Shown here: positions 23,345-30,926 of the stretch, piece after piece | How positions within the stretch are numbered: position 1 is the first letter of the stretch | Layout of the letters: each line of letters begins with the position of its first letter | NCBI GenBank assembly: GCA_030950195.1 | Contig: JAUZRS010000157.1 | Coordinates: 1 to 33,360, forward strand | Direction: 5' to 3' | Source: Gammaproteobacteria bacterium | Lineage (GTDB): Bacteria; Pseudomonadota; Gammaproteobacteria; JAUZRS01 | DNA length: 33,360 nt | Translations under genes and position numbers: made by a program | The notes under the pieces: generated by a model | What the model saw: only the letters and a program-made list of their open reading frames with translations | What the model was told of the DNA's origin: nothing | Database searches by the model: none

Positions 23345-25126
23345 CTAGTGCGCCCGCCGCCAATTTTTATGCAGTGGTAGAGCCACCTTATCGGTGACCG
23401 AATCACAATGAATAAACTGCTGCGTAGCGCAAATATAAAGGTAATTATGCCCCTTACGCTTTGCCATCTGAGTGGCCAGCAAGGCCATATTGATCATCTC
23501 TGCGCTGTTATTAAAACCGTCATTGATCGCCACCAAACCGCCACTGCAATGCGCTTCATAATGACCACCTTTGGCAATGCGAGCACAAATGTCATCAATC
23601 AATTGCCCCACCACCAAACTGGCACTCTCCTCAGAGTTATTCGATAGCACCAAAGCAAACAGCCCTTTGCCAAAATAGCTCAAATAATCGCTGCTGCGAA
23701 AACGGTTTGATAGGGTTTGAGCGGAGGTATTCATAAGTTCTCGTCCACTCACCGCATCAATCGTTTCTCCATGCAGAGCATCAAACTCCAAACTCAAAAC
23801 CAATAAGTTGTCCGAGAAACCGGCACGGCGAGTACGATGAATTTCATTTTGCAAACAAGACTCAAAATAACGCCGGTTCATCAAGCCGGTCAATTCATCA
23901 TAAGCCAAACGCTGCCACACCTGATCTTCCAGACCACGCCGCTCTTCTCGTTTGGAAAAAACTACAATGGAACCCATCTCATTGCCACTAAGACGCAAGG
24001 GGCGAATGCTGTAATTCACTTCCAAAATGGTACCGTTGACATCAAAAAATATTCCGTCCATGTCTTCCACATCCACACCGTGTTCATAAGCGTACTGAAT
24101 ATGGCAGCGCTCAATATGAACAAAACGTTGTAAGCTGTCCGAATGATGAAACAGCTCATGAGCCAACCGCCCCAATAAGCTTTCATCCTCAGCGTAACCG
24201 AGCATTTTTTTAGCGGTGCGATTAACAAAGGTCAACTCACCGCGCTGATTTACACCATAAACCCCGTCGTGAACCGCACTCAAGATTTCATCCAAACGCT
24301 GCCGGTCTTCACGCAAATTTTTCTGCGCCCGCACCACCCGACTGAGGGCATCGAGACGCGCCAACAACAGCTCGCTGGACTCATCTTTAAACATGCACTC
24401 CACCGCACCCGCACGCAGACATTTTTTGATAATACTGTCAGAATAAGTCCCTGTTAAAATGGTGCAAATGGTGCGCTGGCTGCGATCATCCGTCATTATT
24501 TTTCGACAGACATCATCACCGGTCTCATCTACCAAATAAAAATCGATCACCGCAATATCAAAGGTACCTCTCTGTGCTCGACTCAAAGCATCATCGCCCG
24601 TAGCACAGACCTCAACTCGATATCCTTGCAAGGTCAATAACTTACGCAGTGATACCCGCACACTGGGAGAATCATCCACCACCAAAATACGGATGTCGTC
24701 GTTGGCAAATTTCGTACTGAAACGATCCCGTTTCACATCGCTCTGGCCGTCCAACAGCCCATCCAGAAGACGAATCAACTGGTCGTGATTTTCCCACAAA
24801 ACAAAAGTGGTATTGGGGCGTTGCGCCACCCAAGCACGAGCATCAGAACGCACCTCTTGGCTCAAGACAATCACCGGTAGATGACGGTGCTCGGCAGACT
24901 CAAAGGCGGTCAATAACTCATCGGACGCGTCGGTAGGATAGAGCGGCCAGTCAATAATAATGGCCTGAGGGATTTTTTCGGAATCAATCGGCAGAGCCTC
25001 AAACTGGCTCTGCGCTTCTTCAAAGCTGCTAAAACAGTCGGCTTTATAATCGGAAACACGGAAATCATTCTCTAACAAATAGAGCATGGTGAGCGACGGC
25101 TCAACAATCATAATCCGTGATTTCAT
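23345..25126 (-). CDS. Two-receiver response regulator with PAS and degenerate GGDEF domain
   Basis: 593 residues, cytoplasmic. Receiver-like domain 1 (residues 4-125) has the Asp59 position but lacks the acidic pair at its start (VEPS). Receiver 2 (145-260) is complete, with DD151-152, phospho-acceptor Asp195 (VIDFYL) and Lys247. A PAS domain follows (~275-395: ILSAVHDGVYGVNQRGELTFV). A GGDEF-fold domain (~405-565) starts LAYDELTGLMNRRYFE, but the active-site motif reads GKGLF (486-490) instead of GGDEF and the metal-binding region is LEFDALHG, so it should not make c-di-GMP. The ATG at 25126 is chosen because gggag lies about seven bases upstream. The modC-like gene starts ten bases after its stop, suggesting co-expression. 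Confidence 0.88.
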   Translation of the reverse strand: MKSRIMIVEPSLTMLYLLENDFRVSDYKADCFSSFEEAQSQFEALPIDSEKIPQAIIIDWPLYPTDASDELLTAFESAEHRHLPVIVLSQEVRSDARAWVAQRPNTTFVLWENHDQLIRLLDGLLDGQSDVKRDRFSTKFANDDIRILVVDDSPSVRVSLRKLLTLQGYRVEVCATGDDALSRAQRGTFDIAVIDFYLVDETGDDVCRKIMTDDRSQRTICTILTGTYSDSIIKKCLRAGAVECMFKDESSELLLARLDALSRVVRAQKNLREDRQRLDEILSAVHDGVYGVNQRGELTFVNRTAKKMLGYAEDESLLGRLAHELFHHSDSLQRFVHIERCHIQYAYEHGVDVEDMDGIFFDVNGTILEVNYSIRPLRLSGNEMGSIVVFSKREERRGLEDQVWQRLAYDELTGLMNRRYFESCLQNEIHRTRRAGFSDNLLVLSLEFDALHGETIDAVSGRELMNTSAQTLSNRFRSSDYLSYFGKGLFALVLSNNSEESASLVVGQLIDDICARIAKGGHYEAHCSGGLVAINDGFNNSAEMINMALLATQMAKRKGHNYLYICATQQFIHCDSVTDKVALPLHKNWRRAH

Positions 25127-25302
25127 CAATACTCCCCCAAACAAATCGCCATTAATAAAAATAAAGAGTAAGGACTACTCCAACAAACTGCAAACAAAAA
25201 TCACTCAGGCGACCGTACATCGTCCAGAGAGAGCCATTATTCTAACAGTCATGGCGCATATATTTCGGTAAAACAGCGGCAAAAACCACCTTTTTAAGCT
25301 GC

Positions 25303-25323
25303 AATCAGACAGATTGTCTGATT
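25303..25323. repeat. Perfect 9-bp inverted repeat downstream of gltX
   Basis: aatcagaca (25303-25311) pairs with tgtctgatt (25315-25323) around gat, 13 bases past the gltX stop. On the minus strand no T-run follows immediately (gcagcttaaaaagg), so a terminator role is likely but not classic. On the plus strand a seven-base T-run starts at 25332. Confidence 0.5.
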
Positions 25324-25336
25324 GGCTGTGATTTTT

Positions 25337-26752
25337 TTAAGCCGTCTGAAGCCGCCGCTCAATGTACTCCAACGCCATTTCAATGCGCGCCAAGGTACGC
25401 TCACGCCCCAACAGCTCCAAGGTAATATCAATTGGTGGCGAAATGCCCTTACCGGCCACCGCCACTCGTAGCGGTTGCGCCACCTTGCCCAGTTTTAACT
25501 CCAACTGCTCAGCCACCGCCATCACACACTGATGAATCGGCTCTGCTTGCCACTCAGGTAGTTCAGTCAACACCTGCTGCAGTTTCTGCAAAGGCGCTTG
25601 AGCTGCGGCTTTAAAGTTCTTTTTCGCCGCCTTTTCTTCAAATTCACTGAAATCAGCGTAGAAAAAGAGGCTGTTGTCCGCCATCTCCACCATCGTTTTT
25701 GCGCGTTCACGCTGCGCCTCCACCACCTTGGCCAATTCCGGCCCTTGCGAGCAGTCGCAATCCAGTTTAGCCAGATACGTTTTTAACACCCCACCCAGAT
25801 ACTCTGGATCAGAGGTTTTGATGTAGTGCTGATTGAGCCACAACAATTTTTCAGGATTAAAGGTCGAAGCCGCGCCGTTGACATCTTTAAGATCAAACAG
25901 CTCCGTCATTTCAGCACGAGAGAAAATCTCCTGATCGCCGTGTGACCAACCCAAGCGCATCAAATAGTTCAGCAACGCCTCGGGCAGAAACCCCTCCTCA
26001 AAATACTGCATCACACTCACCGCACCGTGACGCTTAGAGAGACGCTTGCCGTCTTCACCCAAAATCATCGGCACATGAGCGTAGTGCGGCAACGGCGCTC
26101 CCATTGCTTTGAGAATATTGATCTGACGCGGCGTGTTGTTCAGATGATCGTCACCCCGAATCACATGGCTGATCTGCATATCAAAATCATCCACCACCAC
26201 GGTTAAATTGTAGGTTGGTGTACCATCAGAGCGGGCAAGAATCAGATCATCCAACTCGCAGTTGTTCACCACCACCCGACCTTTGATCAAATCGTCGATC
26301 ACCACGCTGCCCTCTTGCGGGTTTTTAAAACGAATCACGGGCGAGACATCCGCAGGCGGCTGAGCCACACCGGCACGACAGCAACCGTCATAACGGGGCT
26401 TCTCTTTATTACTCATCTGACGCTCACGCACCTCATCAAGACGCTCTTTGGAGCAGTAACAAGGATAAGCGTGGCCATCGGCAACCAAGGTATCAATCAC
26501 CTCTTTGTAACGATCAAACCGCTGCGTCTGATAAAAAGGCCCCTCGTCGTGCGCCAGATCCAACCAACCCATGCCATCTAAAATCGCCTGAACCGACGCT
26601 TCAGTGGAACGCTCCCGATCCGTATCTTCGATGCGCAAGACAAACTCGCCCCCCATTTTTTTGGCGTACAGCCAAGAGAAGAGCGCGGTGCGAGCGCCGC
26701 CAATGTGCAAATATCCGGTGGGGCTGGGAGCAAAACGGGTTCTGACGTTCAT
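25337..26752 (-). CDS. gltX: Glutamate--tRNA ligase
   Basis: 471 residues, class I aminoacyl-tRNA synthetase that charges tRNA-Glu. The HIGH-type motif is HIGG (16-19) in [18 protein letters not shown], and the KMSKS-type motif is KRLSK (236-240). Zinc-site cysteines are visible at C98, C100 and C124/C125, as in the E. coli-type enzyme. The end is the usual anticodon-binding helical domain ([21 protein letters not shown]). The ATG at 26752 has a weak Shine-Dalgarno. It lies about 90 bases downstream of the arsenosugar-type genes on the same strand, with a possible weak hairpin (ccaag-ccc-cttgg) in the gap. Confidence 0.98.
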   Translation of the reverse strand: MNVRTRFAPSPTGYLHIGGARTALFSWLYAKKMGGEFVLRIEDTDRERSTEASVQAILDGMGWLDLAHDEGPFYQTQRFDRYKEVIDTLVADGHAYPCYCSKERLDEVRERQMSNKEKPRYDGCCRAGVAQPPADVSPVIRFKNPQEGSVVIDDLIKGRVVVNNCELDDLILARSDGTPTYNLTVVVDDFDMQISHVIRGDDHLNNTPRQINILKAMGAPLPHYAHVPMILGEDGKRLSKRHGAVSVMQYFEEGFLPEALLNYLMRLGWSHGDQEIFSRAEMTELFDLKDVNGAASTFNPEKLLWLNQHYIKTSDPEYLGGVLKTYLAKLDCDCSQGPELAKVVEAQRERAKTMVEMADNSLFFYADFSEFEEKAAKKNFKAAAQAPLQKLQQVLTELPEWQAEPIHQCVMAVAEQLELKLGKVAQPLRVAVAGKGISPPIDITLELLGRERTLARIEMALEYIERRLQTA

Positions 26753-26841
26753 ATAAGGCCTATCTTAAGATCAACCGGCAGGAGAAGCCCCACCGAAAAA
26801 AGGAGGGCATTCTAACAAAGGCCAAGCCCCTTGGGGGAAAT

Positions 26842-27498
26842 TCAGATCAACTCCAAGGCCACTTTCGGTTCGGGCAACTCATAACCTTCGTCTAACAAAC
26901 GCGCCACATCTTCCGCCTCATCCACATCCCAACGGCTCGGCAGCGCCAACCAATCCCAACGCAAACGGCGCAGACGCTGCACAGTCTGGGCATAAACGTG
27001 CTCACTGCCCCAGTCAATGTCTTGAAACAGAGAATGATGATAACGAGACAGACCGATCAAAGCGTAACCGCCGTCTTCCGCTGGAATGATCACCGCATCC
27101 CGTCCCGCAGCCAGCTCAAACATGGCACGATGCAGATCATCAGCAGTGATCGAAGGACAATCACTGCCCAACAGCAACACATAAGGCGAACGCAACAGCG
27201 TGCGGCGCAAGGCATTACCCATGCGCTCACCCAGATCATGCCCACTCTGAAAACAGCGGTTAAATTTAAACGCACTCTGGCAAGTTTGCCAAAACGCATC
27301 TGCACGTTCACCGGCCTGCCAGACCTGCAAAGCTGCCACCTTCGAGTACTGCACTGTTTGCAAACTGTGCCACAGCAGACGCACATGCAGCTGCGCTGCA
27401 CCGCGCACCCCAAGGGAGAGAATCAGACGGGTTTTCACCACCCCAGGCTGGGGTGATTTTGCGAACAACACGATTTTCGCGTTGGGAAAAGCAACCAC
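26842..27498 (-). CDS. TIGR04282-family glycosyltransferase-like protein (arsenosugar cluster)
   Basis: 218 residues in the nucleotidyl/glycosyltransferase A fold. The N-terminus KIVLFAKSPQPGVVKTRL is the family hallmark; LLLGSDCPSITADDLHRAM holds the metal-binding Asp region; EDGGYALIGLSRYHHSLFQDIDW is the family's second conserved block. Members are named from their occurrence in arsenosugar biosynthesis loci and their reaction is not established. The start is a GTG directly after the TIGR04283 stop (tag then gtg at 27498), so translation is probably coupled. A GTG or TTG a few codons downstream is possible but would remove part of the hallmark. Confidence 0.87.
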   Translation of the reverse strand: MVAFPNAKIVLFAKSPQPGVVKTRLILSLGVRGAAQLHVRLLWHSLQTVQYSKVAALQVWQAGERADAFWQTCQSAFKFNRCFQSGHDLGERMGNALRRTLLRSPYVLLLGSDCPSITADDLHRAMFELAAGRDAVIIPAEDGGYALIGLSRYHHSLFQDIDWGSEHVYAQTVQRLRRLRWDWLALPSRWDVDEAEDVARLLDEGYELPEPKVALELI

Positions 27499-28176
27499 CT
27501 ACAAGACGCTGTAACGGTGTGCCAAACGACTCGGTGCAGCCCCAAAAAAGTAGCGTAAGCGCAGTGACCACATCAAAAATACGGTGCGCCAGATGCCGTT
27601 TTTCTCCCAGCGACGACTGGAGGTGGTCAAGGTCGCCGACAAACACTTAGGCCAAGAAAGACGCTTTAACGAACGACTCAAAGCGATGTCTTCCATCAGC
27701 GGCAAATCAGCAAAACCGCCCACCTTATTGAAAGCCGAATGCAAGACGAACAAACCTTGATCGCCTGTACAGATGCCCGACAGACAGGAGCGCAGATTCA
27801 TCATTCGCTCCACCAGCCGCAACGGCCACGCTCCACCCGACAAGCGCACATTAAACCGCCCCCAGAGCCGATCTTGCAACGCCTGCTGCAACAGCCGATC
27901 AGACTCTTTTGGCACCAAAGTATCGGCGTGTAGAAACCATAAAATCGCCCCCTCAGCCACCGCCGCTCCTGCGTTCATCTGCCGCGCACGGCCTTGATGG
28001 CCCAATAAAACCCGATCCGCCAACGGCTGCGCCAGCGCCACCGTCTCATCCTGACTCTGAGCGTCCACCACAATCACTTCATGCCCCAAGGCACGCAGCG
28101 GTTGCAAACGCTGTAAAGTCTCCACAATCACCTCAGCTTCGTTTAGAGCTGGAATCACCACCGAAATTTTAAACAT
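27499..28176 (-). CDS. TIGR04283-family glycosyltransferase (arsenosugar cluster)
   Basis: 225 residues, family 2 glycosyltransferase fold. The N-terminus is ISVVIPALNEAEVI, followed by VIVVDAQSQDET (nucleotide-sugar site), GRARQMNAGAAVAEGAILWF, LHADTLVP (DxD-like HAD), and ICTGDQGLFVLHSAFNKVGGF with LMEDIALSRSLKR. These match the TIGR04283 family placed beside ArsS in putative arsenosugar loci. gaggaggcgag directly precedes the ATG at 28176, overlapping the ArsS stop region. It lies between the radical SAM gene and the TIGR04282 gene in a tight operon. Confidence 0.9.
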   Translation of the reverse strand: MFKISVVIPALNEAEVIVETLQRLQPLRALGHEVIVVDAQSQDETVALAQPLADRVLLGHQGRARQMNAGAAVAEGAILWFLHADTLVPKESDRLLQQALQDRLWGRFNVRLSGGAWPLRLVERMMNLRSCLSGICTGDQGLFVLHSAFNKVGGFADLPLMEDIALSRSLKRLSWPKCLSATLTTSSRRWEKNGIWRTVFLMWSLRLRYFFGAAPSRLAHRYSVL

Positions 28177-28185
28177 CTCGCCTCC

Positions 28186-29151
28186 TCACTCACTCAAAGC
28201 ACCGCCGCAACTTGATCCTTGCCCAGCGGTGCAACCGTAGCAGTGATCTGCCACTTGAATCTCTCGACCATAAAGGTTTTCGCCCTGCAAGTCACTCAGA
28301 TGCCATTTTTTCTTCTGCGAATCACCAAGGGACAGATCCAACATCTGGTTAAAATCACAGTCATAAACAAAACCTTGCCAATCCACACTCAACAAGGAAC
28401 GACACATCACCGAGGCCAAATTATCCACCTGATAAGACGCTTTTAGCAGATCCATATACTCTTTGAATTTTCCCTTGGAGATCAACAGGCTACCAAAACG
28501 CTGAATCGGTAAGTTGGTCAAGGTCAGCAATTGATTAAAACGGATACCGTATTTCTGCCACAAAAACGTTTTATAATCCGCTTCCAAAGCCGCCTGTGGT
28601 GGCGGCAACGTCGCACCCTGAGGATTATAAACCAAGTTCAGTGACAGCCCAGAACCGTCGATCCCATAGCCCAACTCATTGAGCTGCTTTAAGCCACGCA
28701 AACTCTCAGCAAAAACGCCTTTACCACGCTGGGCATCGACATTTTCCTCTAAATAACAGGGCAGAGAGGCCACTACTTGCACCTGCTGCTCCGCCAAAAA
28801 TTGCGCCAAACCCTCTTGCCTAGGCTGCTCTAAAACGGTCAAGTTACAGCGATCAATCACCGTCACGCCCAATTTACGCGCCTCCGTCACCAAATAACGA
28901 AAATCGGGGTTCAACTCCGGCGCACCACCGGTCAGATCCAAAGTCTGAATCTGCTCATCACGCAGATAAGCCAAAACCATATCCATCGTGGTTCGATCCA
29001 TCAACTCGGTACGATTGGGGCCAGCATTGACGTGGCAGTGCAGACAAGATTGATTGCAGAGATAACCCAAATTAACCTGTAAGGTCTGTAATTGAGTGCG
29101 CTTTAAAGGGGGAAATTGGCTGTCAATCAGATGCGGTAAGGTCGCGTGCAT
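28186..29151 (-). CDS. arsS: ArsS-type radical SAM protein (arsenosugar biosynthesis)
   Basis: 321 residues. The radical SAM iron-sulfur motif is CNQSCLHC (C32, C36, C39), followed by LTGGAPELNPDFRYL (the GGxPE-like segment). The C-terminal DUF3641 region ends DHCYGCTAGQGSSCGGALSE, a second Cys cluster typical of ArsS. ArsS is reported to transfer a 5'-deoxyadenosyl group to methylated arsenic on the way to arsenosugars. No arsM methyltransferase is in the window, so the arsenic source must be encoded elsewhere or the cluster does something related. First gene of the arsS-TIGR04283-TIGR04282 operon. ATG at 29151. Confidence 0.88.
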   Translation of the reverse strand: MHATLPHLIDSQFPPLKRTQLQTLQVNLGYLCNQSCLHCHVNAGPNRTELMDRTTMDMVLAYLRDEQIQTLDLTGGAPELNPDFRYLVTEARKLGVTVIDRCNLTVLEQPRQEGLAQFLAEQQVQVVASLPCYLEENVDAQRGKGVFAESLRGLKQLNELGYGIDGSGLSLNLVYNPQGATLPPPQAALEADYKTFLWQKYGIRFNQLLTLTNLPIQRFGSLLISKGKFKEYMDLLKASYQVDNLASVMCRSLLSVDWQGFVYDCDFNQMLDLSLGDSQKKKWHLSDLQGENLYGREIQVADHCYGCTAGQGSSCGGALSE

Positions 29152-29239
29152 ATCGCCTGCCTTTTATTGTTTATGGAAGTCGTGCTCTTTGAGAGCGAAG
29201 AATAAGGGAAAAGTGCCACCAAGGGAGAAATTTTAACAC

Positions 29240-29245
29240 TATAAT
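29240..29245 (+). promoter_or_regulatory. Consensus -10 box before the ycgL-family gene
   Basis: A perfect tataat lies 31 bases before the ATG in the arsS/ycgL divergent region. No convincing -35 was found at the normal distance, so the promoter call is moderate. Confidence 0.45.
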
Positions 29246-29275
29246 ATGTGACTTAAAAAAACCAAGGTGATTCCA

Positions 29276-29563
29276 ATGCGCTGTTTTGTCTACAAATCGC
29301 TCAAAAAAACCGACCTGTACCTTTATCTCAAAGAGAAAGAAGCGTTCCCCAATCTACCCGAAACGCTGCTCAAATCCATCGGTGAACTGGCTTATGTACT
29401 GGAGTTTGAACTCACCCCCGAGCGCAAACTGGGGCGCGCAGACCCTAAAGAATTACTCCGTAATTTAGAGAACCGAGGCTTTCACCTACAGATGCCCGAA
29501 ACCATCGCCTCACTGCAAAAAACCCCCAACGAGCGCCTCAACACGCACCGTTCACACTATTGA
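29276..29563 (+). CDS. YcgL-domain protein
   Basis: 95 residues matching the YcgL family (PF05166): CFVYKSLKKTDLYLYLKEKE, then LPETLLKSIGELAYVLEFEL, LGRADPKELLRNLENRGFHL and QMPETIAS. The family is small, cytoplasmic and largely uncharacterised. The ATG at 29276 is used: aagg at 29264-29267 is eight bases upstream, whereas the in-frame GTG at 29267 overlaps that site. Its stop overlaps the stop of the convergent metallo-beta-lactamase-like gene by seven bases. Confidence 0.88.
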   Translation: MRCFVYKSLKKTDLYLYLKEKEAFPNLPETLLKSIGELAYVLEFELTPERKLGRADPKELLRNLENRGFHLQMPETIASLQKTPNERLNTHRSHY

Positions 29564-30681
29564 GCAGCGCTTTTTGTTAGGCTCTGATAGAACGCTCTAA
29601 CATTGGCTTGATGATGTTGCTCGTAAAGATGCCACTCACTCCAAGCGAGCAAAGTAACCTGAGCCAGAATTTCAGCGAGGCTCAAACCCAAGTCGAACCC
29701 GCGCTTCACCTCAACGTTCAAGCCATCAAGGTAGCGCACATTCTGCTCCAACATCACAAAAGGCGAGCTCTGAGCACTGCCGTGACCAGGCACCATCAAC
29801 TCCACCTCGGCAAAATGCTCTTGCAACCACTCCAAGGTTTGGCGGCGCAGATCAAGATCGCTCTGCGACAAATCGGGCACCACCTGATTGGAAGCCAGAT
29901 CCGAAAGCCAAAGAATGTCATCGTCCACCTGATACAGCATCAAAGCAGCGCCAGCTAAACTGTACATCTCAAAACTGTGCTCACCCACCAACAAAGTCTC
30001 GTAACCGTATCGAGGCGTAACAATGCGCTTGGATACAGAAACCGGTCGTAAGCCCTGCATATCCTCTGGCAACCGTTGCCGATATTCAGTCAATAAAGCA
30101 TCACTGTAACTCAACTCTGCCGGTGCTGAAGCCGCCGCAATCACCGTGACCCCAGGCAACTGCGCAATGGCTGAACTGCCCAAACTGTGACTCGACTCCA
30201 ATGACGTCAAAATAAGATGAGTAATGGGCAGATCCGTCACCGCTGCCACAGTGGCAATCAAACGCCGCCCTAGCATCGGCGTACCCAAGGCATCAATCAG
30301 CACCACCCCTTTGGAGGTCACAACAAAACCGGCGTTGCTGTTAAAACCGCGATTTTTACTGTTGAGGCTACCCACATTGCCAAACAGCAAATAGGTGTCA
30401 CGACCGACTTCATAATAGGGCAGTGGATCAACCCCCGAAGCGGGCTGCAACACCACAGTGGGCAAATCAGCACTGTCCACCGCCGATTCGGGTAACGCGT
30501 AATGCAGCGCGTTTAATTTCGGCAGCGCATTGGGTGCAGCAACCTCAACTCCAATCGGAACGTTCACAGCAGCAGCAACCGAGCCATTCTCCAAGCCAAC
30601 AGCAAGCGGAGCCTCTTGTGCCGTTTGCTCACACGCACTCAGCACAAAACTCAGCAGCACAAGCCCATAACGCAATATCAA
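29557..30681 (-). CDS. Lipoprotein with a degenerate metallo-beta-lactamase fold
   Basis: 374 residues from a TTG at 30681: MILRYGLVLLSFVLSAC, a complete lipoprotein signal with Cys17. The fold resembles quinoprotein-relay / SoxH-like metallo-hydrolases: NVGSLNSKNRGFNSNAGFVV, then GVVLIDALGTP (beta strands before the metal site), LILTSLESSHSLGSSA, ILWLSDLASNQVVPD and VELMVPGHGSAQ. The normal HxHxDH metal motif reads SLESSH (160-165), so only its last His is kept. The Asp of LSDL and the His of PGHG are also kept. Zinc hydrolase activity is doubtful. aagggg (30693-30688, minus) is six bases upstream of this TTG, which favours it over the frame start at 30831. Role unknown. Confidence 0.78.
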   Translation of the reverse strand: MILRYGLVLLSFVLSACEQTAQEAPLAVGLENGSVAAAVNVPIGVEVAAPNALPKLNALHYALPESAVDSADLPTVVLQPASGVDPLPYYEVGRDTYLLFGNVGSLNSKNRGFNSNAGFVVTSKGVVLIDALGTPMLGRRLIATVAAVTDLPITHLILTSLESSHSLGSSAIAQLPGVTVIAAASAPAELSYSDALLTEYRQRLPEDMQGLRPVSVSKRIVTPRYGYETLLVGEHSFEMYSLAGAALMLYQVDDDILWLSDLASNQVVPDLSQSDLDLRRQTLEWLQEHFAEVELMVPGHGSAQSSPFVMLEQNVRYLDGLNVEVKRGFDLGLSLAEILAQVTLLAWSEWHLYEQHHQANVRAFYQSLTKSAAQ

Positions 30682-30687
30682 TGGATG

Positions 30688-30693
30688 CCCCTT
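30688..30693 (-). promoter_or_regulatory. Shine-Dalgarno selecting the TTG start at 30681
   Basis: aagggg on the minus strand is followed by six bases and then TTG at 30681. The resulting N-terminus is a textbook lipoprotein signal. Starting at 30831 instead would place 50 residues before that signal. Confidence 0.6.
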
Positions 30694-30926
30694 ACCCAAC
30701 GAAGGTAGTAATTTACAGACAAAAGGTGACTGAGATAGTTGTACGGCGATTGTTGCTGCGCTGCAACCGACCTTTGCGGCATACTGTTGCCATGCAGGCC
30801 ATTTTCCGAAAAAGTTCCTGTTTGTTGGCAAAAAAAATCAAAACCAGCCACAACACAACTAAAATTCGGTATAAATCCTGCTTAAAATTCTTTTTTTAAG
30901 CCGATTGAACTATCAACACATCTACA

